This document shows positions 55,993 through 64,000 of a stretch of 64,000 nt of DNA, one piece after another. This DNA comes from Mucilaginibacter sp. SJ (GTDB lineage Bacteria; Bacteroidota; Bacteroidia; Sphingobacteriales; Sphingobacteriaceae): contig NZ_CP118631.1 of NCBI RefSeq assembly GCF_028993635.1, forward strand, positions 3,224,001 through 3,288,000, read 5' to 3'. A program made the position numbers and the translations under genes. Each line of letters starts with the position of its first letter. Positions within the stretch are counted from its first letter, which is position 1. The notes below the pieces were generated by a model. That model was not told the DNA's origin. It did not search any database and saw nothing but the letters and a program-made list of their open reading frames with translations.

Positions 55993-56388
55993 TCACCTGG
56001 CCTCCGGTACCTTGATCTCTGGCAACACCACCCGTGGCTCGGGTACGGATAGGCAAGACCCACTCGGCTGACCAGCTTTATCATGGACACCTTTAACAGG
56101 CATTCTGTACTTTCCTTCACTGCGGTACACCGGCATCCGGTCATCCTGCTTTAGTACTGCTACAGGCATTTTGCTTCCAACTATAGTAGTTTCGTTATTA
56201 TTATTATTATTATTATTATCATTCAGAAAATCATTCGAATTGCTTTTCGATATGTTAGCCGGGTGAAGGGTAACCTGGTTTTCTATAAAATTACGATAAT
56301 CAGACAGTCCAGGCAGCTTCACCTGTTGACCCATCGCGGAAGTTGCCGCCGTTCCTGTCAATAAGATGGCAATTGTTAATTGTTTCAT
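55993..56388 (-). CDS. Small secreted protein with poly-Asn tract, unknown function
   Basis: About 131 residues from ATG 56388 (MKQLTIAILLTGTAATSAMG), which gives a signal peptide. The longer frame upstream is not plausible. Residues about 65-75 are a run of eight Asn coded by (TTA)8 on the plus strand. The C-terminus is Pro-rich (VPEPRVVLPEIKVPE). It converges on the transporter gene with about 24 bp between stops. No family is recognised; a role linked to the RiPP locus is possible only by position. The following 56389-56744 interval shows no gene. Confidence 0.65.
   Translation of the reverse strand: MKQLTIAILLTGTAATSAMGQQVKLPGLSDYRNFIENQVTLHPANISKSNSNDFLNDNNNNNNNNETTIVGSKMPVAVLKQDDRMPVYRSEGKYRMPVKGVHDKAGQPSGSCLSVPEPRVVLPEIKVPEAR
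56195..56218. repeat. (TTA)8 trinucleotide microsatellite
   Basis: Eight uninterrupted TTA units lie within the small secreted protein gene, encoding Asn on the minus strand. Length changes would add or remove residues without shifting the frame. Confidence 0.9.
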
Positions 56389-56744
56389 TAGATGTCGTTT
56401 AAAGACTCTAATATAACTATCTGAAAAGAAAAGAGGAAGAGTAAAACCGTTTAATTTCGTACAGGATAGAACAATAAGGATAAGTTCCAATGCTGTAGAC
56501 TTTAATTCATTTAGATTGCGTTATGTTTTGATAGGTTAATCAGTTGTATTTTTGATTTAAACAAAGGATAGTGAATTCACCATAAATATTCTGTATATCA
56601 TTGTAAGACAAATCAATAAAGGTGCAATCTTCAGGCATGTAGGTGAAAGTGATATCTGCAGAAATGCACTGGTTTGTATTTCCAAGCCAGTGCTACTTAA
56701 TAAAATGAAAACACTTAAAAGTATAAACGTACTCAGTATTTTAT

Positions 56745-57302
56745 TTAATCAGTGTCTGGCATATAACCTATTCTCTTTTTTGGTTGCTTTTCAGATTCGG
56801 AATTATCTAAGCGCTTCGATAGTTCATCTAAATAAGAGAACACAACTTCGATATTCTTATCCTGGACGTCAAGCTTTGTTCTGATACGTTCTATCTCCTG
56901 CTTCAACTCTGTATTGTCTATAAGTATTAGGCGCAAACGAATAAAAATTCGCATGATCCTGATATTTACTTGAATCGCTGATGCGCTGTTTAAAACACTT
57001 GAAAGCATACTGATGCCTAATTCAGTGAAAACCATCGGCGCATATTTAATATTATAACCTTGTTTCAAGGTGCCATTTTGGCTCCTTGAAATTAGCGCAT
57101 ATTCATCCGGTGTTAGTTCAAACATAAAGTCTTCACCAGGAAACCTTTCTATATTCCTCCTGACTTGTCTCTTCAATTGTTTAGTCTCTACTTGATAAAG
57201 CGCCGCCAAGTCGCTGTCCAGCATTACTTTTTGACCTCTTATGTAGTAAATCTGTTTTACTACGATCTCCTCGGATATTAATTCACTATTTACCATTGTC
57301 AT
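56745..57302 (-). CDS. ORF6N domain DNA-binding protein
   Basis: A 185-residue protein with an N-terminal ORF6N/KilA-type domain: IYYIRGQKVMLDSDLAALYQ and VETKQLKRQVRRNIERFP, then FMFELTPDEYALI and LGISMLSSVLNS. The C-terminal third is helical and basic (DELSKRLDNSESEKQPKKR). ORF6N proteins are common in Bacteroidota prophages and mobile elements and are thought to bind DNA or regulate; exact roles are unknown. It sits 72 bp downstream of the integrase gene on the same strand. Confidence 0.88.
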   Translation of the reverse strand: MTMVNSELISEEIVVKQIYYIRGQKVMLDSDLAALYQVETKQLKRQVRRNIERFPGEDFMFELTPDEYALISRSQNGTLKQGYNIKYAPMVFTELGISMLSSVLNSASAIQVNIRIMRIFIRLRLILIDNTELKQEIERIRTKLDVQDKNIEVVFSYLDELSKRLDNSESEKQPKKRIGYMPDTD

Positions 57303-57374
57303 CTTTAAATTATCAAAACCTTATTATGAGTTAAGAAACACGGGATAGCAGACTATCCCATATTCGATCATAGA

Positions 57375-58592
57375 TCAACTTGCAGCTAACTTTTGTTTCA
57401 GCAGGCTCATATCTTCACTGATCTTATGATCCATCACCTTAGCATAGATCTGTGTGGTTTTGATATTGGTATGCCCCATCATCTTAGCAACGCTTTCTAT
57501 CGGCACTCCATTATTCAGCGTGATGGTAGTAGCAAACGTGTGCCTGGCAATATGGAAAGTGAGTACTTTACTTATACCGGATAAATCAGCTATTTCCTTG
57601 AGATAGGCGTTCATCTTTTGATTGCTTAATACCGGCAATACCTTGTCATCGCATTGACATTGCGGGTTTTCGTGGTAGCGTTCCATAATTTCGAGTGCGG
57701 AAGGAAGCAAGGGAATCCGGGATAGCGTATCGGTTTTTTTGCGATTTGTGTAAATCCAACTTTCGCCATCAATTCCCCTTAACACTTCAGAACGTTTAAG
57801 CTTACTTACATCTACATAGGCAAGGCCGGTATAACAACTAAACAGGAAAATATCCTTCACCAATTTTAGCCGCTCCATAGGCATCTCCTTTTCCGAGAGG
57901 GCTTTCAGCTCGTCTTTTGTTAGCGCTATTCGGTTAACCTTAGAAGTCTTCGGTTTATAGTTGAGATAAGGATCGACGGTCAACCATCCGTTGCCGAGGC
58001 ATATTCTTACGATCTTTCCAAAATTTTTGATGTATTTGATCGCAGAGTTATTACCGCATTTGCGGATACTTCTCAGATAGTATTCAAAATCATTTAAGAA
58101 GGAAAAGCTAATTTTGGTAACAGGCAGGTCCGTTACGTTGAATTGCCATTGCATAAAATCTTTGATATGCATCAGACAAGTTGCATAGCGCTGCAAAGTG
58201 CTTTTCTCAAATTCCTGTCCTACCAGGTTTTGCATCTTTTGATTATGATCTGCGAATACTGCTATAATTGTTCTTACCTTATCGACCTTTCCGATAAACT
58301 TGTTTCTCAAAGTTTCAGCAGTGATTAATTCATCGTGCAGGGTCATGATCCGGTGGCAATCAAAGGCCTTGGATTGTAATCCATCGAGATAATTGTTTAA
58401 GGCACGGGCATCTTCTTTCGTTCCTGCAAGTCTTCCGGCTTTATTGTTCCAGCGGGACGGATCACAGATTCTCCCGGTAGTGGCTTCTGATCGTTTACCG
58501 TCAACAGTAAACCGGAGATAAACGGGCATTGGGCCTGATTGATAATTCTTTGGCTTTTTCAAATAGAAAAGCAGATTAACGTTTGTTCTCAT
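57375..58592 (-). CDS. Tyrosine recombinase (site-specific integrase)
   Basis: About 405 residues from ATG 58592 (MRTNVNLLFYLKK); the upstream extension to 58655 is unlikely. Order: an arm-binding domain with FYLKKPKNYQ, a core-binding SAM-like domain (about 100-200), then the catalytic domain with SCYTGLAYVDVSKL near residue 250, the box II H-x2-R in FHIARHTFA near 347, GHTNIKTTQIYAKV with His and the Tyr nucleophile near 381. At the Arg I position the sequence has Ala (GLAYVDV), as is frequent in Bacteroidota integrases; in CTnDOT IntDOT this Arg is replaced too. It probably inserts the island at tRNA-Asp. Confidence 0.93.
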   Translation of the reverse strand: MRTNVNLLFYLKKPKNYQSGPMPVYLRFTVDGKRSEATTGRICDPSRWNNKAGRLAGTKEDARALNNYLDGLQSKAFDCHRIMTLHDELITAETLRNKFIGKVDKVRTIIAVFADHNQKMQNLVGQEFEKSTLQRYATCLMHIKDFMQWQFNVTDLPVTKISFSFLNDFEYYLRSIRKCGNNSAIKYIKNFGKIVRICLGNGWLTVDPYLNYKPKTSKVNRIALTKDELKALSEKEMPMERLKLVKDIFLFSCYTGLAYVDVSKLKRSEVLRGIDGESWIYTNRKKTDTLSRIPLLPSALEIMERYHENPQCQCDDKVLPVLSNQKMNAYLKEIADLSGISKVLTFHIARHTFATTITLNNGVPIESVAKMMGHTNIKTTQIYAKVMDHKISEDMSLLKQKLAAS

Positions 58593-58730
58593 GGAAATGA
58601 GGATTAATAGTGAAACAAAATTAATTTTCTCATCACTTGAGCGCAAGATGTTCATTTATAGAACATGCTGCATATCAAACAGTTGTAGAATAGTTGGTGA
58701 GTCGTTGAGCCGCTTTGATTGACTCACCGA

Positions 58731-58735
58731 ATTAC
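58731..58735. repeat. Target duplication ATTAC, left copy
   Basis: ATTAC is repeated at 60174-60178 directly at the other end of the element, a 5-bp target duplication. Confidence 0.75.
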
Positions 58736-58808
58736 GGATCAAGCAGAAAAATTGTGGGGGAGAAAAAAAGTGTTTGCTTTGTGGATATAATAATCAACAC
58801 GCGTCCAC

Positions 58809-59165
58809 TTGTCATCAACATACGAAACCCTTGTCCATTTAATCTTACCAAAAGGCCTTTTAGACTATTTTGAACTTACCGATGTCCGTTCATCAGAGAA
58901 TGGAGCGTTGAACATTTATCTGGAGGAGAAGAACCTTGCTCCATCCGGTTATGATAAGTCACAGTTAGAGTCAAAAGGCTTTTTACCAGAGACAGCTATT
59001 CAGGATTTTCCTATCCGCGGCCATAAAGTAGCCTTGTGTATAAAAAGACGCAGATGGGAAGTAAAGGCGAGCGGGGAGATCATCTCAAGAGATTGGGATT
59101 TAGTAAGAAAAGGGGCGCGAATGACAACTGAATTCGGCACTTTTTTAAAAGGAATATTTGGATAA
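58809..59165 (+). CDS. ISAon1-family transposase, N-terminal ORF
   Basis: 118 residues starting at TTG 58809 (LVHLILPKGLLDYFELTDV); no ATG fits. This is the DNA-binding N-terminal part that ISAon1-type elements encode apart from the catalytic part. It includes KVALCIKRRRWEVK, a basic stretch near residue 75. It ends 8 bp inside the next frame, where a +1 frameshift or TTG reinitiation could make the catalytic ORF. A T-run and A-run at 59142-59151 may help slippage. Confidence 0.85.
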   Translation: MSSTYETLVHLILPKGLLDYFELTDVRSSENGALNIYLEEKNLAPSGYDKSQLESKGFLPETAIQDFPIRGHKVALCIKRRRWEVKASGEIISRDWDLVRKGARMTTEFGTFLKGIFG

Positions 59166-60141
59166 TCACCCGATCAGCAGCCATTTATTAGGCCGGTTAT
59201 ACCAGGTAGATGGCAAGCAGCTCGGTCAGCAATACAAAGATCACCTAAGTGATTTTCATAGCTGGAGCCAAAAGGATCATGCGGAAGACTGGATGTTGTT
59301 TGCAGATAACACAGGCCCTTATCTGAGTATAGATGAAACTGCGTTAAGCAATGGGGAACTCTATACCATTGTTACCAACAAACAAGCCAAAGGGAATAAA
59401 AAAGCCATAGTGGCGATGATCAAAGGCACACAGTCTGAACAAATCATCGCTGTACTGGAGAAAATACCCTTAAGGTCAAGGAATAAAGTAAAGGAGGTAA
59501 CGATGGACATGGCGGCAAACATGATCAAAGCTATACGCAGATGTTTTAGCAATGCTGTGCGGGTCGTGGATCGATTCCATGTACAAAAGCTGGCTTATGA
59601 CGCTGTTCAGGAAGCAAGAATAAAATATCGCTGGGAAGCTCTTGATGCGGAAAGTAAGCTGATTGAACAGGCCCGGAAAAACAAACAATCCTATCAGCCC
59701 GAAGTGCTCAGTAATGGCGATACTTTAAAACAATTACTCGCCCGAAGCAGATACTTGCTGTTCAAGCATCGATCTAAATGGACGCTATCACAAAAGGAAA
59801 GGGCTGATCTGCTTTTTTCAAGATATCCGGAACTGCTCAAAGCTTATAATCTTGCTATCAGCTTAGGTAATATATTCACTAATTGTAAAACCAAAGTGAT
59901 CGCCTTTAAAAAACTGGCTATATGGTATAATGAGGTGGAAGACTCTGGTATTAATGCTTTTAAAACCGTTGCAAGGTCCGTTCAGCAACATTATGAATCT
60001 ATCTTGAACTTCTTCGATAACAGAAGTACAAACGCATCTGCAGAATCTTTCAATGCTAAAGTTAAAGCTTTCAGAGCTACTCTCAGAGGTGTAAGAGATA
60101 CTTCATTCTTTCTATTCAGACTTGCTAAAATCTATGCTTAA
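59158..60141 (+). CDS. ISAon1-family transposase, catalytic ORF
   Basis: 327 residues from TTG 59158 with a DDE-type catalytic domain of the ISL3-like kind. The first Asp is in YLSIDETAL near residue 60, the second in VTMDMAANMIKA with VVDRFHVQKL around residue 115-140, and the last acidic residue in RSTNASAESFNAKVKAFR near 297. It moves the element by cut-and-paste. The gene has no internal stops. Expression probably needs translational coupling or frameshift from the preceding ORF. Confidence 0.9.
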   Translation: MDNHPISSHLLGRLYQVDGKQLGQQYKDHLSDFHSWSQKDHAEDWMLFADNTGPYLSIDETALSNGELYTIVTNKQAKGNKKAIVAMIKGTQSEQIIAVLEKIPLRSRNKVKEVTMDMAANMIKAIRRCFSNAVRVVDRFHVQKLAYDAVQEARIKYRWEALDAESKLIEQARKNKQSYQPEVLSNGDTLKQLLARSRYLLFKHRSKWTLSQKERADLLFSRYPELLKAYNLAISLGNIFTNCKTKVIAFKKLAIWYNEVEDSGINAFKTVARSVQQHYESILNFFDNRSTNASAESFNAKVKAFRATLRGVRDTSFFLFRLAKIYA

Positions 60142-60173
60142 ACTTTCATCCCCCCAACTTTTCGGTCTGAGCC

Positions 60174-60178
60174 ATTAC
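60174..60178. repeat. Target duplication ATTAC, right copy
   Basis: This is the second copy of the 5-bp target duplication of the insertion sequence. Confidence 0.75.
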
Positions 60179-60228
60179 TCACCAAGATTATGATTCCAGA
60201 TGAATAATTTGGTTAGGCCTGAAAACAA

Positions 60229-60262
60229 AAAACCCCTCAAATGATATCATTTGAAGGGTTTT
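60229..60262. terminator. Bidirectional terminator beyond tRNA-Asp
   Basis: AACCC and TCAAATGATATCATTTGA with GGGTTTT form a strong hairpin between an A-run and a T-run. It lies downstream of the tRNA on the minus strand. Confidence 0.8.
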
Positions 60263-60284
60263 GCTCAATTTTAATATTGATTTT

Positions 60285-60300
60285 GCGGAATGGACGGGAC
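60285..60300. other. Right attachment site within tRNA-Asp 3' end
   Basis: GCGGAATGGACGGGAC, identical to 24230-24245, forms the 3' acceptor arm and part of the T-arm of tRNA-Asp. The element lies on the low-coordinate side, so the tRNA is kept whole. Confidence 0.7.
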
Positions 60301-60359
60301 TCGAACCCGCGACCCCATGCGTGACAGGCATGTATTCTAACCGGCTGAACTACCACTCC
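60286..60359 (-). tRNA. tRNA-Asp (anticodon GTC)
   Basis: Read on the minus strand, the acceptor GGAGTGG pairs with CCATTCC (one G-U pair). The D-arm GTTCAGCCGGTTAGAAT, anticodon loop CTGTCAC and T-arm GCGGGTTCGAGTCCCGT are canonical. The length is 74 nt with discriminator G; CCA is not encoded. It is the integration site of the island. Confidence 0.95.
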
Positions 60360-60557
60360 TCCGTTTGGGTGTGCAAATATACAAACCATTTTAATTTACA
60401 CAAATTGTTTTTTCAAAAAAGTTGGCTTAATACAAATTCAGCAGTGTTTTTTGATTAACATACCTCCTTCCAACAATTAGTAATTCATTGGTTTTCAGAT
60501 TTAAATAGCGAAAATATTAAAGGAGGCTGCTCTTTAATTTTTTTTGAAAAAAATATT

Positions 60558-62948
60558 CTATTGCACGTCAAAGTTAAAATATTGACTTGCGATATCGCCC
60601 TCTGCCGTAATTCCTTGTACAATTCCTATATATTTCCCTGTTTGATCAGACGTATAAAACGACAACTGATTTTTATCTTTGGCTGAAGTATTGATATCCG
60701 GCCCCCAATAAAGCAGGTTTCTGAAATCGGGCAACCGGTTTTTAGCTCCCTGTTCAGTGTCATATACCGGAGAATAGAACTCACGCTGCAATTGCAGACC
60801 TTCATAATCGAGCACTACTGCCTTTGGGTCTATTTCAACACCGCCAAGATCGCCCTTATAAGTTGTAAAGCTTAAGATTCCTTCGTAAACAGATGGTCCC
60901 CAATAATACCGGTACGGAACATCTTCCAGCTTACGAACTTTCAACGGGTCAATACCCATAACCTTATCTATGTTAAAAACAGGCACGTCGTCAAGCATCA
61001 CTAAGGGGTCGCCATCTAAAAATCCATTACCATTTAATACTTTGATGTGATACCGTTTTTGCGACCTGTTAACCCAAACCTCCCTTACATACTCTCTCAA
61101 TACCTCTTCCATTGTAGTAAAGCGGGTATAGTTATCCAAAAGGTAGGTTTTATAGGGGGTTGTATAAAAACCCGAACTATCAACCTGCGGCTCATAAAAG
61201 TGCTTGATCTTATTGCCTAAATAAATATTTTGAACCTGCGTGCCCAGGCTTCGTTCTTCAATGGCACTTTGCATGCCCCGGGTTAGGTTAAATTTTAATA
61301 TTGGGGATTTTGCGAATTGTTCAGAAAAAGGGCTTAAAATATCAATATGATAGGTGGTATCCCGTTCTGAATTGGTTTGAACTACTATTTCGCCGGGACC
61401 ATAAAGTTGTCTTGTATTAAAAATCAACCTGCCTGCAGAATCGCTTTTTGCGGCATACAGCTGTACCCGTTTTCCCGGGACACTTAAATAAGCTACTACA
61501 TCTTTGGCAATACCACCGGTTTGCGTATTGGTTATTTTACCGGTAATCAGGTGCCCGTCATACTCTGGCAAAAAACTAAATGCCGCCTGTTTATTACCAA
61601 ATACATTATCCCATTGAAACCTTCGCCACCCTTGTGTTAGCATGAGGTTATCAAGGGCCGTGTCGGCTTCAGCATCGGAATTTTTGAAATAGTAGCCTGG
61701 CGATTCAATATTTCCACGTAAATCTGACTTGAGCCACAGATAGCTGAATATTTCGCCGGCATCAATATTTTGTAATGAGTCAATCTTATAAACCGACATT
61801 GACAGGTTAGCAGGTTTTACGCGCCCCGAAAAATCTTTGGCAGCGATGTCCACACTTACCTTTTTACGGCGGGTATATGAAGGCTGATCAGCGGAGGCCT
61901 CGATAATGAGGTTTTGTTTGGGACGTTTAAAATAAAGCCTTTCGCACACGGGTTGTCTGGCGCTATTGAAAACTGTTAAGTGCGACACTCCTTCGCCCAA
62001 TTTAGCTTTATCAAGCGTAAAAATGGCACTGCCGTTGTTAAAAGGTGCTGTCATGCCGGCTTTAACCGATTGGCCTGTATGAGCAAACAGATATAATTCG
62101 CCAGCTTCAACGCCGGCGCCTTTTACTGTGATCTCCACCCGTGTGCTACCTGCATCTTTTACAGCCATTACATAACCCCGACTTTCAACGGCAGGTAACT
62201 CTTTGGTAACAGCCGGGGTATTGCCCGATTTAATAACAGCCGTATAAACATTCCCGGCTATCGGGGTGAATAAAAAGCTGCCAATACCAAATTTCAATGG
62301 CCGGAAGCGCGCTACCGTATCGTGCTTCTGATCAACAATAAAACCTCTGCATTCACTTAAGCCTGTACCGTCTGATGCCGTAACCTTAAAAGCAACTTTA
62401 CTGTTAATACCCGCAACAAGGTTCCCTCCTTCCGGGAAAAACTGAGCATCATAGTTTGATGGCAACGTCTTAGCCTCGGCTTCGGGAGATTTTAACGGAT
62501 TGATAATGACTATAGCCTTTTCAAAATAATAATCAGGACTAAAATTTTTCATCCAGTTGGTATAGGCTCTTAACTTATAATTACCATTGCTTGCCGATAC
62601 TGGTATATAAACAGAGCCACTCCCGAGGCCGTTTTTCATTTCTATTTTAGTTTGGATTATGGCATTTTGCTTGTTGTCCAATACATCAACATATACAACT
62701 TTGCTAAGAGCAAGCGGCTTATGATAAGTAGCATCAACGTTATATATTTTAAACCATAAAATTTCGCCGGTCATATAGGCGCTTTTGTCAGTATGTACAA
62801 AAATCTTTTCCTGTACGGTAGCCTGGCTGTATTTGGTAAAGCTCTCGGAAATTTGATTTATAGTTTGTGCTAACCCGTTTAACGATAAGAGCAGCATGCC
62901 TAAAAGCACTGGAACGACAGCAAGTTTTTTAATTTCTTTCATAGCCAA
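60558..62948 (-). CDS. MG2-domain-like surface protein, TonB-linked family
   Basis: A 796-residue exported protein (signal peptide ends NGLAQ). The N-terminal part KIFVHTDKSAYMTGEILWFK is the MG2-like strand of alpha-2-macroglobulin-type proteins widely found in Bacteroidota. Later segments resemble carboxypeptidase-regulatory domains (LITGKITNTQTGGIAKDVVAYL). The C-terminal part ends with a plug-like region (GDPLVMLDDVPVFNIDKVMG). Such proteins are outer-membrane associated and of unknown role. It lies 41 bp after the DUF4249 gene on the same strand, the usual pairing. Confidence 0.8.
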   Translation of the reverse strand: MAMKEIKKLAVVPVLLGMLLLSLNGLAQTINQISESFTKYSQATVQEKIFVHTDKSAYMTGEILWFKIYNVDATYHKPLALSKVVYVDVLDNKQNAIIQTKIEMKNGLGSGSVYIPVSASNGNYKLRAYTNWMKNFSPDYYFEKAIVIINPLKSPEAEAKTLPSNYDAQFFPEGGNLVAGINSKVAFKVTASDGTGLSECRGFIVDQKHDTVARFRPLKFGIGSFLFTPIAGNVYTAVIKSGNTPAVTKELPAVESRGYVMAVKDAGSTRVEITVKGAGVEAGELYLFAHTGQSVKAGMTAPFNNGSAIFTLDKAKLGEGVSHLTVFNSARQPVCERLYFKRPKQNLIIEASADQPSYTRRKKVSVDIAAKDFSGRVKPANLSMSVYKIDSLQNIDAGEIFSYLWLKSDLRGNIESPGYYFKNSDAEADTALDNLMLTQGWRRFQWDNVFGNKQAAFSFLPEYDGHLITGKITNTQTGGIAKDVVAYLSVPGKRVQLYAAKSDSAGRLIFNTRQLYGPGEIVVQTNSERDTTYHIDILSPFSEQFAKSPILKFNLTRGMQSAIEERSLGTQVQNIYLGNKIKHFYEPQVDSSGFYTTPYKTYLLDNYTRFTTMEEVLREYVREVWVNRSQKRYHIKVLNGNGFLDGDPLVMLDDVPVFNIDKVMGIDPLKVRKLEDVPYRYYWGPSVYEGILSFTTYKGDLGGVEIDPKAVVLDYEGLQLQREFYSPVYDTEQGAKNRLPDFRNLLYWGPDINTSAKDKNQLSFYTSDQTGKYIGIVQGITAEGDIASQYFNFDVQ

Positions 62949-62989
62949 ACCTTATTGATTTATTTTCATGGCATCATTCATAAACTTTT

Positions 62990-64000
62990 TTATCTCTCTT
63001 TCCAAAATGAGGGAGTTTGTACCCGGCCCCTGATCCTGCAATCGGTACATTCAATTGATGAATAAGTATATCCTATTACGTTCATTTTGTCGGTTATATC
63101 AGCTACGGGTATCCCGCTACCATTAATAATCATGTTTAATACGTCATTTTGCTGCGTTTTAGGGTTGGAAAAAAGTGCAGTATCAGGCGGACCGCAATCA
63201 TACGGGTACGTTGCCACCCACTCGCGAGGGAGATCGGCATTATCAATAAATACCCGTTTTGATTGAACATTAGTTACACTTATATATCCAATAACAGGTT
63301 CGGCCGGATCTTTAAGGTTGTGAATATTACCCGTTAGCTGTGATGGTTGCGCATCGAATATACTCCCCAATTGCTCGGTGTTTTTCTTCATATTTTCCCA
63401 AAACTGATAAGCCTCTTTTGTTAAAGCGTACTGCTTCAGCAAAATAGAATAACGCATTTCAATTTTTTCAGATGTTGAGGCTATGGTTGTTACCGGTTGC
63501 TGGTATATTACATCTTGTGATAGCTTAGCTGATGAGCCTATAACTATGGTACTGGATTTGGCCCCCGCAAAGCAGTAATAACTGCTTTCACTGGGTGGCC
63601 GAAAAACAACTGCTTTAGCCACAGGATCAACCATATAGGCCGATTGATATTTAGCATGAAAGCGCCATGTTTCTTCATAACTCCACCTGTAATATCGGGA
63701 GCTATTGGAGGCATCGTGCGTATTTGCATAAACCTGCACGTTACCATTTTTAATATTAAACCCTATGCTATCAATTGGCTGTGTCTTTTTTACTTCAACA
63801 TAGTCAGACGCATATTCTTTATTATCGTTAGTGACAATATGCACACGGTACTTTTTTGACACATCCAGGTTAAGCGCAGGTATAAAATAAGTCCCATTTC
63901 CCCGGGATGTAAGTGAATATGCTGTTCCCCCTTCGGCTTCAACAGATACCGCGCAATTATCAACTCCGTTTGTGCTTACATTGCCCGAAATCTTAACCGT
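62990..64000 (-). CDS. DUF4249 domain protein, N-terminus outside window
   Basis: The frame is open to the last base, so about 337 residues are visible and the start lies beyond 64000; the ATG-like position at 63862 is internal. The sequence shows an N-terminal Ig-like part (NGTYFIPALNLDVSKKYRV) and the DUF4249 body with SAYMVDPVAKAVVFR, YYCFAGAKSSTIVIG and the Cys-rich end CTDCRIRGRVQTPSFW. These are lipoproteins of the outer membrane in Bacteroidota, encoded beside TonB-linked or MG2-like proteins; function unknown. Confidence 0.85.
   Translation of the reverse strand, partial: TVKISGNVSTNGVDNCAVSVEAEGGTAYSLTSRGNGTYFIPALNLDVSKKYRVHIVTNDNKEYASDYVEVKKTQPIDSIGFNIKNGNVQVYANTHDASNSSRYYRWSYEETWRFHAKYQSAYMVDPVAKAVVFRPPSESSYYCFAGAKSSTIVIGSSAKLSQDVIYQQPVTTIASTSEKIEMRYSILLKQYALTKEAYQFWENMKKNTEQLGSIFDAQPSQLTGNIHNLKDPAEPVIGYISVTNVQSKRVFIDNADLPREWVATYPYDCGPPDTALFSNPKTQQNDVLNMIINGSGIPVADITDKMNVIGYTYSSIECTDCRIRGRVQTPSFWKER

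Larger units (their letters stand above)
58736..60173 (+). mobile_element. Intact ISAon1-family insertion sequence (1438 bp)
   Basis: The ends are imperfect inverted repeats over about 30 bp: left GGATCAAGCAGAAAAATTGT, right (reverse complement) GGCTCAGACCGAAAAGTTGG. The element is bounded by the ATTAC target duplication. It encodes two overlapping transposase genes. It lies between the integrase gene and the tRNA-side attachment site, interrupting a run of ACTCACC repeats. A solo copy of its left end is at 24076-24149 in inverse orientation. Confidence 0.88.

Noticed and set aside
43944..57302. Search for a LanC cyclase or a second lanthipeptide modification gene
   Set aside because: No frame shows the expected zinc-site Cys/His pattern; the 55993 and 56745 genes are a secreted small protein and an ORF6N protein.

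Overview
The window looks like a chromosomal segment of a Bacteroidota member of the Sphingobacteriaceae type (Mucilaginibacter/Pedobacter-like). Supporting signs are TAnnTTTG-type -7 promoter boxes with few Shine-Dalgarno sequences, DUF4249 and MG2-like surface proteins, an ORF6N protein, BfmA/BtgA-type mobilisation genes, a Bacteroidota-style tyrosine recombinase and LytTR/LytS regulators. Assignment is from gene content only.

Region 1 (1-14.3 kb) is ordinary chromosome: a DUF4407 protein (cut by the left edge), a DNA-3-methyladenine glycosylase, a complete cyanophycin cycle (cphA facing away from cphB and an isoaspartyl peptidase gene), a small TPR protein, a tail-specific protease, a D-2-hydroxyacid dehydrogenase, two SDR enzymes with an AraC regulator, and an Atu4866-like small protein.

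Region 2 (14.3-24.2 kb) starts and ends at sequences resembling the 3' end of tRNA-Asp. It carries a thioredoxin-reductase-like flavoprotein, a TetR-controlled RND efflux operon with an operator-like palindrome inside its promoter, an SDR, a second AraC regulator and an alpha/beta hydrolase cut off by a 74-bp insertion-sequence end.

Region 3 (24.2-60.3 kb) is best read as an integrative, mobilisable genomic island at the 3' end of tRNA-Asp. A 16-bp direct repeat (24230-24245 and 60285-60300) bounds it and a tyrosine recombinase lies next to the tRNA. Cargo: (a) a large RHS/NHL-repeat secreted protein with a candidate C-terminal toxin and downstream immunity gene; (b) a decayed IS1182-like element; (c) a mobilisation module (HTH protein, BfmA/BtgA, DUF5712-like relaxase partner) with striking palindromes; (d) a two-gene HEPN module; (e) a RiPP locus with a full-length LanB dehydratase, LytS/LytTR two-component system, frameshifted TonB-type receptor, three tandem GG-leader Cys-rich precursor peptides, a radical SAM/SPASM maturase and a C39 peptidase ABC transporter. 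An intact ISAon1-family element (58736-60173, 5-bp target duplication) sits between integrase and tRNA.

Region 4 (60.3-64 kb) returns to chromosome: an MG2-like outer-membrane protein and a DUF4249 protein running off the right edge.

The most notable system is the RiPP locus. Three paralogous precursors share one cysteine spacing (C-x5-C-x6-C-x5-C), and both a lanthipeptide dehydratase and a radical SAM enzyme are present without any visible LanC cyclase. This suggests a hybrid or otherwise non-canonical thioether peptide.
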